From: Pandoraea nosoerga
Lineage (GTDB): Bacteria; Pseudomonadota; Gammaproteobacteria; Burkholderiales; Burkholderiaceae
Direction: 5' to 3'
Assembly (NCBI RefSeq): GCF_902459585.1
Contig: NZ_CABPSC010000011.1
Coordinates: 124,001 to 188,000 of the forward strand
DNA length: 64,000 nt
The position numbers and the translations under genes are program-made. Positions 40,193-50,727 of this stretch are shown here, piece after piece; position 1 is the stretch's first letter, and every line of letters begins with the position of its first letter. The notes under the pieces were generated by a model. It saw only the letters and a program-made list of their open reading frames with translations, was not told where the DNA came from and did not search any database.

Positions 40193-41353
40193 TTACGGCT
40201 TGTCCTTGACGTCCTTGACCTGACCGATAGCGGTCAGGCTGGCGTCAAGTGTCGGCAGCTCGATGGTGCGCGAGCCGGCATCGACCTGGTCGAGCAAGGT
40301 CTTCACGGCGGCGATGCGTCGCGACTTGCCGTCGAAATACTTGTCGAGCGCCGCCTGGGCCACGAGCACGTCGCTGTGCACGGCCGGCGCGTTGCGGGCA
40401 AGCAGGGCCAGGCGCGCGTTGAGCAGACGCAGCTTGAGGTTCGCGCGCAGGAACGCGCCTTGTTCGGGCGCGACGAGCATCACGTCCGGATCGTCGAGAC
40501 GGCGCACCTGCACCAGCTGCTTCAGGCTGCCGAGCATCTCTGAGGACAGGCGATGCCACGCGGCCGCCCAGCCCGTTTCGCCGGCGCCGCTCGGGCCGCT
40601 TGCGTCCGACCTGGGCGCGGCGCGCTGCTCTTCCGCCTGCAACGGCAGCGTATCGATCATGGCGATGGCCTGGTCGAGCTTGCCGGTCAGTTGCGGCAAG
40701 TCCGCAGCCGGTACGGCCTTGAGGCGGTCGATGTCCTTTTTCAGCGCGTCGCGCACACCCGCCAGTTGCGGTGCCCCGGTGCGGGCCAGACGCGCGTCGG
40801 CCCCCTCCAGGGCGATGAGCGCGCCGCGCACGTTGCCGGTGAGCTGCAACTGCTGGTTCGCGCTCGTGACGATCTGTTCGGTTTCCGCGAGCACCCACTC
40901 GTCGCGGTTATGGGCGAGCTCCTGATAGAGCTGTTCGAGCGCGGCCTGCTGGCTGCGCGAATCGGCCACCCGGCCTTCGAGCGCCGTGAGGCGATTCTGC
41001 AGATCGCGCTGATTGTCGAGCGCCTGCGCCGTGCGCACCTGTGCCTGCATGAGCTGTGTGTCGCCGGCCTGCTGACGGCGAGCCATCTCCTGCTGCACGC
41101 GATCGAGCTTCTGATTAAGCGACCAGCCGCCGATACCCGCCCCCGCGGCCACGAGTACGAAGAGCAGCCACGGCAGGGCGGCGCCCGAGCCGCGCCGCTT
41201 CTGCGGCGGCTCGGGCGGTTGCCAGGCTGGCGGCACCCCCGGGTTGCCGTAGGCCGTCGACGAACTCGACGCGGCGGGTGAATTCGACGCCGCCGGACCG
41301 GCTGGCGCCGACGGGTTCTGGGAAGACTCTGGAACGCGATTATCTGTCGTCAT
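40193..41353 (-). CDS. hemX: HemX-family membrane protein
   Basis: 386-residue protein of the HemX family. A Ser/Ala/Pro-rich cytoplasmic N-terminus (residues 1-55) precedes one transmembrane helix (about 57-77, ALPWLLFVLVAAGAGIG) and a coiled coil (SLNQKLDRVQQEMARRQQ onward), then a helical periplasmic domain with the family segment VADSRSQQAALEQLYQELA and EQIVTSANQQLQLTGNVRGA. Often labelled uroporphyrinogen-III C-methyltransferase, but it lacks the SAM-binding methyltransferase domain; its role is probably structural or regulatory in heme synthesis. Its ATG lies 14 bases inside the end of hemD, which implies translational coupling. Confidence 0.92.
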   Translation of the reverse strand: MTTDNRVPESSQNPSAPAGPAASNSPAASSSSTAYGNPGVPPAWQPPEPPQKRRGSGAALPWLLFVLVAAGAGIGGWSLNQKLDRVQQEMARRQQAGDTQLMQAQVRTAQALDNQRDLQNRLTALEGRVADSRSQQAALEQLYQELAHNRDEWVLAETEQIVTSANQQLQLTGNVRGALIALEGADARLARTGAPQLAGVRDALKKDIDRLKAVPAADLPQLTGKLDQAIAMIDTLPLQAEEQRAAPRSDASGPSGAGETGWAAAWHRLSSEMLGSLKQLVQVRRLDDPDVMLVAPEQGAFLRANLKLRLLNARLALLARNAPAVHSDVLVAQAALDKYFDGKSRRIAAVKTLLDQVDAGSRTIELPTLDASLTAIGQVKDVKDKP

Positions 41354-42359
41354 GCTTGACTTGAATGGGATCCGCCCATGTTTTGAGTGCCGCCAGCAGG
41401 TTCTCGTCCCCGGCCGCGCACTGCGTAATCCTATCAAACCCCGCCGCCCGCGCGGCATCGGCGATGCGCGCGTGCGACGTGAAGCACGGCGCAGCGAGGA
41501 TCCGGGCCAGCACTTGCGGGGCTCCGGGCGTCTGCACGCCGTCGCGGGCGCCGTAGCGCGCGGCGAGCAACGTGGCCAGATGACGCACCGCTTCGGAGCT
41601 CGTGAGCACCCACGCGCAACGCCCCGGCGCGCACACCCGGGCTTCGAGCGCGGCCCACGCGGCGGCGTCCGGTGCGGGCGCGCGACGCGTATAGGCGCTC
41701 ACGATGTCGACCTGCGCGCCATGCGCGCGCAACGTGTCGGCAAGCAACTCCCGGCCGCCATCGCCGCGCACGAGCAATACACGGCGGCCGGCCAGCGCGG
41801 CGAGGTCCAGCTCCGCGAGCAACGCCTCCGAATCGAAGCGCGCGGCGGGCCCCCCGGGCGGCACGATCACGCGATGGCGGGGAGCGGCAATGCCGGCCTC
41901 GGCCAATGCCTGCGCGCTGCCCGGCCCCACCACGGCCGCCGGTAACGTTTCGGGCCAGACGTCGCCGACCTGCGCGGCACCAGCCCGGCCGGCGCCCGGT
42001 TCGGAGGGCCTGCGCCGGCGGTGCGCCAGGCGCGCGAGCGCATGTGCGACGGCATTGGGCGACACGAACACCGCCAGCGCGTAGGACGACAGCCGACCCA
42101 TCGCGCCGTCGAGCGCCGCCAGGGCACCGTCGTCGGCCTGTGCCGAGATGTGAAGCAGCGGGAATGCCAGCGTGTCGATGCCGTGCGCGTGGAGTGCGCT
42201 GGCGAGCGCGTCGGCTTGCCCGTCAGGGCGCGTCAGGATGGCGCAGGGCGCGGACGCGGCGCAAGCGGCGGGACCGGCGGGACCGGCGGAAGCGCCCGAA
42301 GTGCCCGAAGTACCCGAAGTGCCCGAAGCTGACGGCGCGCGCGGGGACAATCCGGTCAA
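41340..42359 (-). CDS. hemD: uroporphyrinogen-III synthase
   Basis: Cyclises hydroxymethylbilane with ring D inversion to uroporphyrinogen III. At 339 residues it is longer than the usual 250-270. The enzyme core begins near residue 38 with [19 protein letters not shown], then [54 protein letters not shown] and WVLTSSEAV, the weakly conserved family landmarks. The extra N-terminus is a Gly/Ser/Thr/Ala/Pro linker encoded by in-frame 9-base tandem repeats (42295-42330). The apparent start is a TTG overlapping the hemC stop by four bases (TTGA); a later start inside the linker cannot be excluded. An insertion rich in Ala/Gly/Pro also occurs near residue 125. Confidence 0.92.
   Translation of the reverse strand: MTGLSPRAPSASGTSGTSGTSGASAGPAGPAACAASAPCAILTRPDGQADALASALHAHGIDTLAFPLLHISAQADDGALAALDGAMGRLSSYALAVFVSPNAVAHALARLAHRRRRPSEPGAGRAGAAQVGDVWPETLPAAVVGPGSAQALAEAGIAAPRHRVIVPPGGPAARFDSEALLAELDLAALAGRRVLLVRGDGGRELLADTLRAHGAQVDIVSAYTRRAPAPDAAAWAALEARVCAPGRCAWVLTSSEAVRHLATLLAARYGARDGVQTPGAPQVLARILAAPCFTSHARIADAARAAGFDRITQCAAGDENLLAALKTWADPIQVKHDDR
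42295..42330 (-). repeat. 9-base in-frame tandem repeat in hemD
   Basis: Four 9-base units (plus strand CCCGAAGTG, CCCGAAGTA, CCCGAAGTG, CCCGAAGCT) encode repeated Gly-Thr-Ser triplets in the HemD N-terminal linker. Two further 9-base units (GGCGGGACC) lie next to them and encode Ala-Gly-Pro triplets. Loss or gain of units keeps the frame. Confidence 0.85.
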
Positions 42360-43315
42360 TCCTTGGCGTCGGGCGGCGGCACCAGCGCCAGTCCCCCCGC
42401 ATCGATGAGTTCCTGCGCGACGCGCTGTCCCAGCGCCTCGGCTCCGGCCACGTCGCCATCGGCTACCTTGGCGGCGCCTTGCGAGCGCAGCACCGTGGCG
42501 CCGTCCGTCGACGCGATGAACGCCCGCAGCGAGAGCTCGCCTTGCGGCGTGAACTGCGCGAAGGCGGCCAGCGGCACCTGGCAGGAGCCGCCCAGGGCAC
42601 GCGAGACCGCGCGCTCGGCGCTCACCGCGAGCGTGGTGCGGGCGTCATGGAGCGGTGCGAGCCATTGCAGGATTTCGGGACGGCCCGCGCGCACCTCGAT
42701 GCCGAGCGCGCCCTGACCGGCGGCGGGCAGGCTCGCCTCGGGCGCGAGCGTGGCGCGAATGCGCGAGGCCAACCCCAGGCGCTTGAGCCCGGCCGCGGCC
42801 AGAATGATCGCGGCGTAGTCGCCGCGGTCCAGCTTGCCCAGGCGCGTATCGAGATTGCCGCGCAGCGGCATGACCTTCAGATGCGGGTACGTCGTGCGCA
42901 GCGAGACCTCGCGGCGCAGGCTCGAGGTGCCGACCACCGCGCCGGCGGGCAAGGCCTCGAGGCTGTCGTAGTCGTTGCTCACGAATGCGTCGCGCGGATC
43001 CTCGCGCTCGAGCACGGCAGCGAGCGTGAAGCCGTCGGGCAACTGCATCGGCACGTCCTTGAGCGAGTGCACGGCCAGATCGGCCCGGCCATCGGCCAGC
43101 GCGAGCTCCAGCTCCTTGACGAACAACCCCTTGCCGCCGACCTTCGCGAGCGAGCGATCGAGAATCTGATCGCCGCGCGTGGTCATGCCGAGAATACTCA
43201 CGCGGCACTGCGGATATAATTTGTGCAGCGCGTCACGCACGTGTTCGGCCTGCCACATGGCGAGGCGGCTCTCGCGCGACGCGATCACCAGGGTTTCAGG
43301 AGCAGCGAAGTTCAT
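42356..43315 (-). CDS. hemC: hydroxymethylbilane synthase (porphobilinogen deaminase)
   Basis: Joins four porphobilinogen molecules into hydroxymethylbilane on a covalent dipyrromethane cofactor; 319 residues, normal length. Seen: [17 protein letters not shown] at the N-terminus, the catalytic Asp87 in [27 protein letters not shown], and the cofactor-bearing Cys245 in [10 protein letters not shown]. First gene of the hemC-hemD-hemX-hemY operon, overlapping hemD by four bases. It is divergent from ppc with only 79 bases between the two starts, so the promoters are close or overlapping. Confidence 0.97.
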   Translation of the reverse strand: MNFAAPETLVIASRESRLAMWQAEHVRDALHKLYPQCRVSILGMTTRGDQILDRSLAKVGGKGLFVKELELALADGRADLAVHSLKDVPMQLPDGFTLAAVLEREDPRDAFVSNDYDSLEALPAGAVVGTSSLRREVSLRTTYPHLKVMPLRGNLDTRLGKLDRGDYAAIILAAAGLKRLGLASRIRATLAPEASLPAAGQGALGIEVRAGRPEILQWLAPLHDARTTLAVSAERAVSRALGGSCQVPLAAFAQFTPQGELSLRAFIASTDGATVLRSQGAAKVADGDVAGAEALGQRVAQELIDAGGLALVPPPDAKD

Positions 43316-43394
43316 TCAGCAACCGCGTGAAGACCAAAAGAAAAAATGGTAACACGCCTGACGGGCCGTAACGGCCGGTCTCGAGAGGAGCGTC

Positions 43395-46300
43395 ATGAAG
43401 AGCAGCGCAAAGGCAAAAGCCCCGCAAGAGGGCCTGGCCACGTCGGTCGGCAACACTCCCCCCGCGAAGGCAGCAGCCGCGGCCCCCTCCACTTCCGGTG
43501 CGGCCTCGCCAGCATCGCCGAGCCCGCGCACTTCACGCGCATCCCGCACGGCGGGGCTGTCCGGCACGCCCGCCGCCTCCGCCGCCACGCCTGCGCAGAT
43601 CCCTTCAAAATCGCGCCGCTCGCGCGAAGACAAGGACGCCCCGCTGCGTGAGGACATCCGCTTCCTCGGCCGCCTGCTCGGCGACGTGCTGCGCGAGCAG
43701 CAGGGCAGCGACGCGTTCGACCTCGTCGAGACCATCCGCCAGAACGCCGTGCGCTTTCACCGCGAGGGCGACCGCAGCGCGGCAAAGGCGCTCGACACGC
43801 TCCTCAACGGCCTCACCAACGAGCAGGCCATTCAGGTGGTGCGCGCGTTCAGCTACTTCTCGCATCTGGCCAACATCGCCGAGGACCGCCATCACAATCG
43901 CCGCCGCCGCGTGCATGCGCTCGCCGGCAGCCGTGCGCAGCCGGGCAGTCTGAGCGCCGCGCTGCAAAGCCTCAAGGACGCCGGTCGCGCCGATCCCGCC
44001 ACGCTGCAGGCCTTCTTCGCCAGCGCGCTCATCGTGCCGGTGCTCACCGCGCACCCGACCGAAGTGCAGCGCAAGAGCATTCTCGACGCCGAGCGCGAAA
44101 TCGCCCGCTTGCTCGCGCATCGCGACGATGCGCTCACCGAGCGCGAGCGCGAGCGCAATACCGAGTCGATCCTCGCGTGCGTGACCACGCTGTGGCAGAC
44201 GCGCATGCTGCGCAGCTCGCGTCTGACCGTCGCCGACGAAATCGAGAACGCGCTGTCGTACTACCGCAGCACGTTCCTGTCCGAAATTCCCGCGCTCTAT
44301 GCGGACGTCAGTGCCGAGCTGCACGACGCCGTGCCAGACGTGCGCGCCGAAGGGCTCGGCCGCTTCCTGCAGATGGGCAGCTGGATCGGCGGCGATCGCG
44401 ACGGCAATCCGAACGTCACCGCGCAGACGCTGCAACTGGCGATCACCCGCCAGGCCACGGAAATCTTCGCGCATTACCTGGAGCAGGTGCACCTGCTCGG
44501 CGCGGAACTTTCCGTCTCGCAGTTGCTGGCCGGCGCGAGCGATGCGCTGCTCACGCTCGCGCGCCGCTCGCCCGACGATTCGCCGCACCGCACCGACGAG
44601 CCGTATCGACGTGCGCTCATCGGCGTGTACGCCCGCCTGGCGGCCACCGCGCGCGAATGGGTCGGCCACGTGCCGCACCGCGGCGCCGTCGGTCAGGCGC
44701 GACCCTATCTCGACGCCAGCGAATTCATCTCCGATCTGAACACCATCGTCGCGTCGCTCGTGGCGCATCACGGCGGCGCGCTCATCACGCAACGGCTCGG
44801 CCCGCTCGTTCGCGCCGCCGAAGTCTTCGGCTTCCATCTGGCGAGCATCGACCTGCGTCAGAGCTCGGACGTTCACGAGGCAGTGATCGCCGAGCTGCTC
44901 GCCAAGGCTGGCGTCGAAGCGAACTACGCGAAGCTCGACGAGCAGGAAAAGCTCGCGTTGTTGCTGCGCGAGCTGCGCGACCCGCGCCCGCTCTTCTCGC
45001 CGTATCTCGAGTACTCGCAGCGCACGCGCGACGAGCTCGCCGTGTTCGCCGCCGCCCGCGACATCCGCGCCCGGTTCGGCGCGCGCGCGGTGCGCAACTA
45101 CATCATTTCGCACACGGAGACGGTGAGCGATCTGGTGGAAGTGATGCTGCTGCAAAAGGAGACGGGCCTGTTCCAGGGCGCGCTCGGCGGCACGGGTGCC
45201 CCGGCCGCGGAGCCGAAGGTCGGCGCCATGGTCATTCCCCTGTTCGAGACGATCGCCGACTTGCGCCACGCGCCGGTCATCATGCGCGAGTTCTTCGACA
45301 TCCCGGGCATGTCGGAGGTCGTGGTGCAGCAAGGCGGCGAGCAGGAAGTCATGCTCGGCTACTCCGACAGCAACAAGGACGGCGGCTTCCTCACGTCGAA
45401 CTGGGAACTGTACAAGGCCGAGCTGGCGCTGGTGCGCCTGTTCGAGGAGAAAGGCATCCGTCTGCGTCTGTTCCACGGCCGCGGCGGCACCGTCGGTCGA
45501 GGCGGCGGCCCGACCTATCAGGCCATCCTGTCGCAGCCGCCGGGCACGGTCAACGGGCAGATCCGCCTTACCGAACAGGGCGAGATCATCGCCAGCAAGT
45601 TCGCCAATCCGGAGATCGGGCGGCGCAATCTGGAGACGATCGTCGCGGCCACGCTCGAGGCCACGCTGCTGCCGAGCCGCAACCAGCCGGCGCGCCTGGC
45701 CGCGTTCGAGGCCGTCATGCAGACGCTCTCCGACACGGCCTTCGCGGCCTATCGCGACCTGGTCTACGAGACGCCGGGGTTCACCGACTACTTCTTCTCG
45801 GCCACGCCGATTGCGGAGATCGCCGAGCTCAACATCGGCTCACGCCCCGCGTCGCGCAAGTTCTCCGATCCGAAGAACCGCCGCATCGAAGACCTGCGTG
45901 CGATTCCGTGGGGTTTCTCCTGGGGCCAGTGCCGCCTGCTGCTCACGGGCTGGTACGGCTTCGGCAGCGCCGTACACGCGTATCTGGATGGCGGCGGCGA
46001 GGCCGGGCGCGACAAGCGTCTCGACACGCTGCGCCAGATGGTCAAGCGCTGGCCGTTCTTCGCGAATCTGCTCTCGAACATGGACATGGTGCTCGCCAAG
46101 ACCGATCTGGCCGTGGCCTCGCGCTACGCAGAGCTCGTGCCCGACGAGAAACTGCGCAAGCGCGTGTTCGATCGCATCGTCGCCGAATGGCAAAGCACCT
46201 CGCGGGCGCTCGCGCTGATCACCGGACACGAGGAGCGGCTGGCCGACAACCCGCTGCTCGCGCGCTCGATCAAGAACCGCTTCCCGTACCTCGATCCGCT

Positions 46301-46421
46301 CAACCACTTGCAGGTCGAGCTGCTGCGCCGTCACCGGGCGGGCGAGTCGGACGAACGCGCACGGCGCGGCATCCATCTGTCCATCAACGGCATTGCCGCC
46401 GGCCTGCGCAATACCGGCTGA
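43395..46421 (+). CDS. ppc: phosphoenolpyruvate carboxylase
   Basis: Carboxylates phosphoenolpyruvate to oxaloacetate to refill the citric acid cycle. The protein has 1008 residues. The catalytic core is complete: [12 protein letters not shown] (active-site His), [54 protein letters not shown] (glycine loop) and the C-terminal NG with regulatory aspartate site near the end ([16 protein letters not shown]-like). About 75-80 residues precede the usual start (E. coli form 883 residues); this head is Ala/Ser/Pro/Thr-rich, disordered and ends with basic [18 protein letters not shown] precedes the ATG well, so the long start appears real. Divergent from hemC. Confidence 0.96.
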   Translation: MKSSAKAKAPQEGLATSVGNTPPAKAAAAAPSTSGAASPASPSPRTSRASRTAGLSGTPAASAATPAQIPSKSRRSREDKDAPLREDIRFLGRLLGDVLREQQGSDAFDLVETIRQNAVRFHREGDRSAAKALDTLLNGLTNEQAIQVVRAFSYFSHLANIAEDRHHNRRRRVHALAGSRAQPGSLSAALQSLKDAGRADPATLQAFFASALIVPVLTAHPTEVQRKSILDAEREIARLLAHRDDALTERERERNTESILACVTTLWQTRMLRSSRLTVADEIENALSYYRSTFLSEIPALYADVSAELHDAVPDVRAEGLGRFLQMGSWIGGDRDGNPNVTAQTLQLAITRQATEIFAHYLEQVHLLGAELSVSQLLAGASDALLTLARRSPDDSPHRTDEPYRRALIGVYARLAATAREWVGHVPHRGAVGQARPYLDASEFISDLNTIVASLVAHHGGALITQRLGPLVRAAEVFGFHLASIDLRQSSDVHEAVIAELLAKAGVEANYAKLDEQEKLALLLRELRDPRPLFSPYLEYSQRTRDELAVFAAARDIRARFGARAVRNYIISHTETVSDLVEVMLLQKETGLFQGALGGTGAPAAEPKVGAMVIPLFETIADLRHAPVIMREFFDIPGMSEVVVQQGGEQEVMLGYSDSNKDGGFLTSNWELYKAELALVRLFEEKGIRLRLFHGRGGTVGRGGGPTYQAILSQPPGTVNGQIRLTEQGEIIASKFANPEIGRRNLETIVAATLEATLLPSRNQPARLAAFEAVMQTLSDTAFAAYRDLVYETPGFTDYFFSATPIAEIAELNIGSRPASRKFSDPKNRRIEDLRAIPWGFSWGQCRLLLTGWYGFGSAVHAYLDGGGEAGRDKRLDTLRQMVKRWPFFANLLSNMDMVLAKTDLAVASRYAELVPDEKLRKRVFDRIVAEWQSTSRALALITGHEERLADNPLLARSIKNRFPYLDPLNHLQVELLRRHRAGESDERARRGIHLSINGIAAGLRNTG

Positions 46422-46646
46422 CCGCCCGCGGGCCCCGGCGGGCGTGCGGCCCGTCGGGAACCCGGCGCTTCGGTGCAGTGCCGGCGCGCCGGGCGCCCTG
46501 TCGGCGTCATGCCAAAGTCATGTCGCGGTCGTGCCGGCTTCGTTCGCGACGTCCGGCCTCTTGGGAATCTCCCCAACGACAGTCGACCGATAGGGCGGTA
46601 TATTTCGTCGAATTCGACACGATGGCTGCCGGGGGGCCCATCCATC

Positions 46647-47444
46647 ATGCATTCCGATTCCAACTCTCGTTCACACGTCCGGCCGGGCCGGACGGCGCGG
46701 CGCATTGCCGCGCTCGCGGCGGCAGCGGTGTTCGTCTCGGTCAGCGCGGGGGCGCGGGCCGACGCTTCGGACGTCCACGAACCGGGGGTGAGCCTCGCCC
46801 ACGCACCGGTGGGCACTGCGCCGATGGGCGCGGCCCCGCATGGCGTGCGCGGTCTGGCCGCGCAGCTCGTGTCGCAGACGCTCGCCACGGCGCCGGGCGC
46901 CGCGGCCAAGCCGCCCCGGATCATCGATCCCGTGCTCGATCCGCTCATGCACGGCATTCTGGAGCGGCTCGCGATCAGCGAAGCCGTGGCGCGCAACAAG
47001 TTCTCGTCGGGCAAACCGGTGCAGGACACGCCGCGTGAGCAGGCGCTGCTCGACAGCGCGGCCGAGCGCGCCGCGCAGTTCGGCCTGACGCCGGCGCAGG
47101 CGCGCACCTTCTTCCGCATGCAGATCGAAGCCGGCAAGCTCGTGCAGACGGCGCTGCTGGCCCGCTGGGCGCGCGAGGGCCGGGCGCCGGGAGAGCCGGT
47201 CGATCTGTCCACGCGTCTGCGCCCGGCGCTCGACCGCCTGAGCACGTCGCTCATGCGCGATCTGGGCCGCCTGTGCGCGCTGCCCGACGATCCGTCGCGC
47301 ATGGCGCGCATCCATCAGGCGCGCGAGCGCATCGCGAAGGCCGCGAAGCTCGAGGCGCTGCAACGCGCCGCGTTCGACGAAGCCACCTCGGGCCTCTGCC
47401 TGTCGGCGCCGCCGCGCATCTGGACGCTCTCGCTGGCACGCTGA
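46647..47444 (+). CDS. secreted chorismate mutase (AroQ-gamma type)
   Basis: Converts chorismate to prephenate, here in the periplasm or outside. The protein has 265 residues with a signal peptide: basic RPGRTARR, hydrophobic residues about 19-33, likely cleavage near ARA-DA. The helical mutase core reads [19 protein letters not shown], then [18 protein letters not shown] and [13 protein letters not shown], which contain the conserved Arg/Lys/Glu/Gln residues of monofunctional AroQ. Secreted mutases of this type occur in pathogens and soil bacteria; their role is unsettled. The C-terminal half (another helical segment with two Cys) is typical of the gamma class. Sits alone between ppc and argH. 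Confidence 0.88.
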   Translation: MHSDSNSRSHVRPGRTARRIAALAAAAVFVSVSAGARADASDVHEPGVSLAHAPVGTAPMGAAPHGVRGLAAQLVSQTLATAPGAAAKPPRIIDPVLDPLMHGILERLAISEAVARNKFSSGKPVQDTPREQALLDSAAERAAQFGLTPAQARTFFRMQIEAGKLVQTALLARWAREGRAPGEPVDLSTRLRPALDRLSTSLMRDLGRLCALPDDPSRMARIHQARERIAKAAKLEALQRAAFDEATSGLCLSAPPRIWTLSLAR

Positions 47445-47496
47445 ACGGCGTGCCTCCCGGGCGCCGCGCGCCGCCGGGCAAAGCCCCCGGGGGCTG

Positions 47497-47502
47497 TATA
47501 AT
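47497..47502 (+). promoter_or_regulatory. candidate argH -10 box
   Basis: TATAAT preceded directly by TG, 72 bases ahead of the argH ATG. No clear -35 box is seen in the GC-rich upstream sequence. Confidence 0.35.
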
Positions 47503-47574
47503 CGCGGTTTGCCGTGCTTCGCCACGGTCCGCTTCATTCAGCCTCGATGGGCCTCGATTAGCCACGCTACGACA

Positions 47575-48972
47575 ATGACCTCCCAACTCCACAAGAAAGG
47601 CGAAGCCTGGTCGGCCCGCTTTTCCGAACCCGTTTCCGAACTCGTCAAGCGCTACACCGCGTCGGTGTTCTTCGACAAGCGACTTGCGCTGTTCGACATC
47701 GAGGGCTCGCTCGCCCATGCCGACATGCTGGCCGCGCAAGGCATCATCAGCGCCCAGGACCTGGCCGACATCCAGCGCGGCATGGCGCAGATCCGCGGCG
47801 AGATCGAGCGCGGCGAGTTCGAGTGGCAACTCGATCTCGAGGACGTTCACCTGAACATCGAGGCGCGCCTGACGGCGCTCATCGGCGACGCCGGCAAGCG
47901 CCTGCACACGGGCCGCTCGCGCAACGACCAGGTGGCGACCGACATCCGCCTGTGGCTGCGCAGCGAAATCGATCGCATCGGCGCGCATCTCGGCGATCTG
48001 CGCCGCGCGCTGCTGGATCTGGCCGAGCAGCACAGCGCCACGATCCTGCCGGGTTTCACCCACCTGCAAGTCGCGCAGCCGGTAACGTTCGGCCACCACC
48101 TCATGGCTTACTTCGAGATGTTCAGCCGCGACGCCGAGCGCATGCTCGACGTGCGCCGCCGCGTGAACCGCCTGCCGCTGGGCGCCGCCGCACTCGCCGG
48201 CACGAGCTACCCGATCGACCGGGAGCGCGTGGCCGCCACGCTCGGCTTCGAAGAGGTCTGCACGAACTCGCTCGACGCGGTCTCGGATCGTGACTTCGCC
48301 ATCGAATTCACCGCTGCCGCCGCGCTCGTGATGACGCACGTCTCGCGCTTCTCGGAAGAGCTGGTGCTGTGGATGAGCCCGCGCGTGGGCTTCATCGATC
48401 TGGCCGACCGTTTCTGCACGGGCAGCTCGATCATGCCGCAGAAGAAGAACCCGGACGTGCCCGAGCTGGCGCGCGGCAAGACCGGCCGGGTCAACGGTCA
48501 CCTGATCGCCCTGCTCACGCTGATGAAGGGCCAGCCGCTCGCATACAACAAGGACAACCAGGAAGACAAGGAACCGCTGTTCGACACGGTCGACACCGTG
48601 ATCGACACGCTGCGCATCTTCGCGGACATGGTGCCGGGCATCAAGGTGCGCGAGGGCAACATGCGCAATGCGGCGCTGCAAGGCTTCTCGACCGCGACCG
48701 ACCTGGCCGACTATCTGGTGAAGAAGGGTCTGCCGTTCCGCGACGCGCACGAAATCGTGGCCCACGCCGTGAAGATCTGTTCGGATCGCGAGATCGATCT
48801 GGCCGATCTGTCGCTCGCCGAATTGCAGAAGTTCTCGCCGCTCGTGGGCGAAGACGTCTTCGACTACCTCACGCTCGAAGGCTCGGTGGCCAGTCGCAAC
48901 CACATCGGCGGCACGGCGCCCGCACAGGTGCAACGCGCCATCGCCGCCGCCCGCGCCAAGCTCGCCAAGTAA
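47575..48972 (+). CDS. argH: argininosuccinate lyase
   Basis: Splits argininosuccinate into arginine and fumarate, the last step of arginine synthesis. 465 residues, normal length. Seen: [20 protein letters not shown] at the N-terminus, [17 protein letters not shown], the catalytic-base region [16 protein letters not shown], and the superfamily signature [11 protein letters not shown] starting at residue 283 with the catalytic Ser. The ATG at 47575 gives the standard start. It has a possible -10 box upstream and a strong terminator downstream, so it is probably monocistronic. Confidence 0.97.
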   Translation: MTSQLHKKGEAWSARFSEPVSELVKRYTASVFFDKRLALFDIEGSLAHADMLAAQGIISAQDLADIQRGMAQIRGEIERGEFEWQLDLEDVHLNIEARLTALIGDAGKRLHTGRSRNDQVATDIRLWLRSEIDRIGAHLGDLRRALLDLAEQHSATILPGFTHLQVAQPVTFGHHLMAYFEMFSRDAERMLDVRRRVNRLPLGAAALAGTSYPIDRERVAATLGFEEVCTNSLDAVSDRDFAIEFTAAAALVMTHVSRFSEELVLWMSPRVGFIDLADRFCTGSSIMPQKKNPDVPELARGKTGRVNGHLIALLTLMKGQPLAYNKDNQEDKEPLFDTVDTVIDTLRIFADMVPGIKVREGNMRNAALQGFSTATDLADYLVKKGLPFRDAHEIVAHAVKICSDREIDLADLSLAELQKFSPLVGEDVFDYLTLEGSVASRNHIGGTAPAQVQRAIAAARAKLAK

Positions 48973-49020
48973 GCCGCCACCGCTTCCGGCGTCAGCAACG
49001 AGTCGCCCTGTCGCGAATTG

Positions 49021-49064
49021 CACCCCGAAAGTTGGACGTGAATCCAACCTTCGGGGTGTTTTTC
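49021..49064 (+). terminator. intrinsic terminator of argH
   Basis: A long stem: CACCCCGAA pairs with TTCGGGGTG and, above a one-base bulge on each side, GTTGGA pairs with TCCAAC around loop CGTGAA. TTTTT follows. It starts 48 bases past the argH stop. Confidence 0.92.
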
Positions 49065-49106
49065 ATGACGAAGCGCCCTGCGCGACCATGCACGCCGGAA
49101 CACGCG

Positions 49107-50324
49107 TCAGAAGATTGGCAACCACAGGAAACCCTTGATGATCAGCGCGTTGAGGATGTCGATGAAGAACGCGCCCACCATCGGCACGATGAGAAACGCC
49201 AGATGCGATGGCCCGAAGCGCTCGGTCACGGCCTGCATGTTCGCGATGGCAGTCGGCGTCGCGCCAAGGCCGAAGCCGCAATGGCCGGCCGCGAGCACCG
49301 CGGCATCGTAATTGCGGCCCATGAGCCGGAACGTGACGAAGATGGCATACGCGGCCATGGTTGCGGCCTGCACCACGAGGATCACGACCATCGGCACGGC
49401 CAGCGTCGACAGATCCCACAGCCGCAGCGCCATGAGCGCCATTGCGAGGAACAGCGACAGACTCACGTTGCCGAGCACCGACAGCGAACGCTCGAACACC
49501 TCGTAGCCGACGAGCGCCAGCAGGTTGCGCACCATCACGCCCACGAACAGCACACACACGAAGGTGGGGAGTTCGAACGCCGTCCCCGAGAGCCGCTGCG
49601 CGATCCATTCGCCGCCGAGCAGACAGATCGCGATCATGGCGACCGTCTCGATGAGCGCCTGCGCCGTGATCAGGCGCACCGTATGCGGCTGCTCGAACCC
49701 TTCCGGCGCGGCGTCCCTCGCAGCGTCCACGCCCGGCACCTTGCCGCCCAGACGCCCGACCAGGTAACGCGCCACCGGCCCGCCCAGCAGACCGCCGAAC
49801 ACCAGGCCGAACGTGGCGCAGGCCATGGCGATCTCGAGCGCCGATTGCACGCCGTAGCGCGTGGTGAGCGTCTCGCCCCACGCAGCGCCCGTACCGTGGC
49901 CGCCCGCCAGCGTGATCGAGCCGCCCAGCAGGCCGACGCCCGGCGCCAGCCCCATGGCCATCGCCAGTCCCACGCCGATGGCGTTCTGCGTGACGAGCAT
50001 GCCCGCCACGATCGCGAGAAACAGCGCCAGCCGCTTGCCGCCGGCGCGCAGGCTGGCGAGATTGGCCGACAGGCCGATGGTCGCGAAGAACGCCAGCATG
50101 AGCGGCGCTTGCAACGAGGTGTCGAAACGCAGTTCGACCTGCCCGAACTGGCGAAGCGCGAGCGTGCCGAGCGCCACGAGCAGGCCGGCGGCCACCGGCT
50201 CCGGAATGCTGTACGTGCGCAGCGGCCTGATCCACTCGACCAGCTTGCGCCCGAGCAACAACACCAAAGTCGCGCACACCAGCGTGCCGTAGGTGGTGAA
50301 GACCAGTTCCCGGGTGACGTTCAT
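49107..50324 (-). CDS. gltS: sodium/glutamate symporter
   Basis: Inner-membrane Na+-coupled glutamate importer of the GltS family, 405 residues with about ten or more helices in two inverted halves. Seen: VLLLGRKLVEWIRPLRTYSIPEPV near the N-terminus, FFATIGLSANLASLRAGGK, the first pore-loop motif GSITLAGGHGTGAAWG, and in the second half LAAGHCGFGLGATPTAIANM with VPMVGAFFIDILNALII. Converges on argH; the shared gap carries argH's terminator. The ATG at 50324 has AGGAGGGGT-like sequence ahead (plus-strand ACCCCTCCT). Confidence 0.94.
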   Translation of the reverse strand: MNVTRELVFTTYGTLVCATLVLLLGRKLVEWIRPLRTYSIPEPVAAGLLVALGTLALRQFGQVELRFDTSLQAPLMLAFFATIGLSANLASLRAGGKRLALFLAIVAGMLVTQNAIGVGLAMAMGLAPGVGLLGGSITLAGGHGTGAAWGETLTTRYGVQSALEIAMACATFGLVFGGLLGGPVARYLVGRLGGKVPGVDAARDAAPEGFEQPHTVRLITAQALIETVAMIAICLLGGEWIAQRLSGTAFELPTFVCVLFVGVMVRNLLALVGYEVFERSLSVLGNVSLSLFLAMALMALRLWDLSTLAVPMVVILVVQAATMAAYAIFVTFRLMGRNYDAAVLAAGHCGFGLGATPTAIANMQAVTERFGPSHLAFLIVPMVGAFFIDILNALIIKGFLWLPIF

Positions 50325-50589
50325 GACCCCTCCTGCGCGAAAAAATGCGTCGAGTGTAGCAACGCGATCCGCTCAATCTTTTAGGAAAACGCCCAAAACC
50401 GTCAAACTGGAGTCAAACCACAAACGCGACACTCGCGGAATGTCCGGCCGACGCTTGCACGCGATTGTCATGAATTTCGCGACATTTCACAGCCAATTCG
50501 CGTTTTTGCCGATTTCCCCCCGAGACGCCGCCTTCGAGCGCCGCCGGATTGAGAAAGCAGCATCGCGGGAAACGGCGTATGGCGCCAGC

Positions 50590-50627
50590 GCAAAGCAAAA
50601 CGGCCCCGTGCTTTCACACGGGGCCGT
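50590..50627 (-). terminator. terminator of the decarboxylase gene
   Basis: ACGGCCCCGTG (50600-50610) and its complement (50617-50627) form an 11-base-pair stem with loop CTTTCA; on the minus strand TTTTGCTTTG follows. It lies 100 bases past the decarboxylase stop. Confidence 0.8.
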
Positions 50628-50660
50628 GGGGTGTCACGGGCCGGGGCGGCAACACACCGT

Positions 50661-50700
50661 CCTGCGCCCTCCTGCGCTCTCCTGCGCTCTCCTGCGCTCT
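50661..50700 (+). repeat. 10-base tandem repeat, four units
   Basis: CCTGCGCCCT followed by three perfect CCTGCGCTCT units, between the decarboxylase stop (50728) and its terminator. Copy number could vary without touching a protein. Confidence 0.85.
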
Positions 50701-50727
50701 CCCACGCCGGCGCACCGGCGCCGGGCG

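Larger units (their letters stand above)
50325..50727. other. 403-base gap with terminator and tandem repeat
   Basis: Upstream of gltS and downstream of the decarboxylase gene, both minus strand. It holds the decarboxylase terminator (50590-50627) and a 10-base tandem repeat (50661-50700). The AT-richer part near 50340-50420 is the likely gltS promoter region. No gene is seen. Confidence 0.55.

Noticed and set aside
44177-47038. 953-codon open frame overlapping ppc in another frame
   Set aside because: Same-strand frame shadow of ppc; product is Arg/Ala-rich and without motifs.
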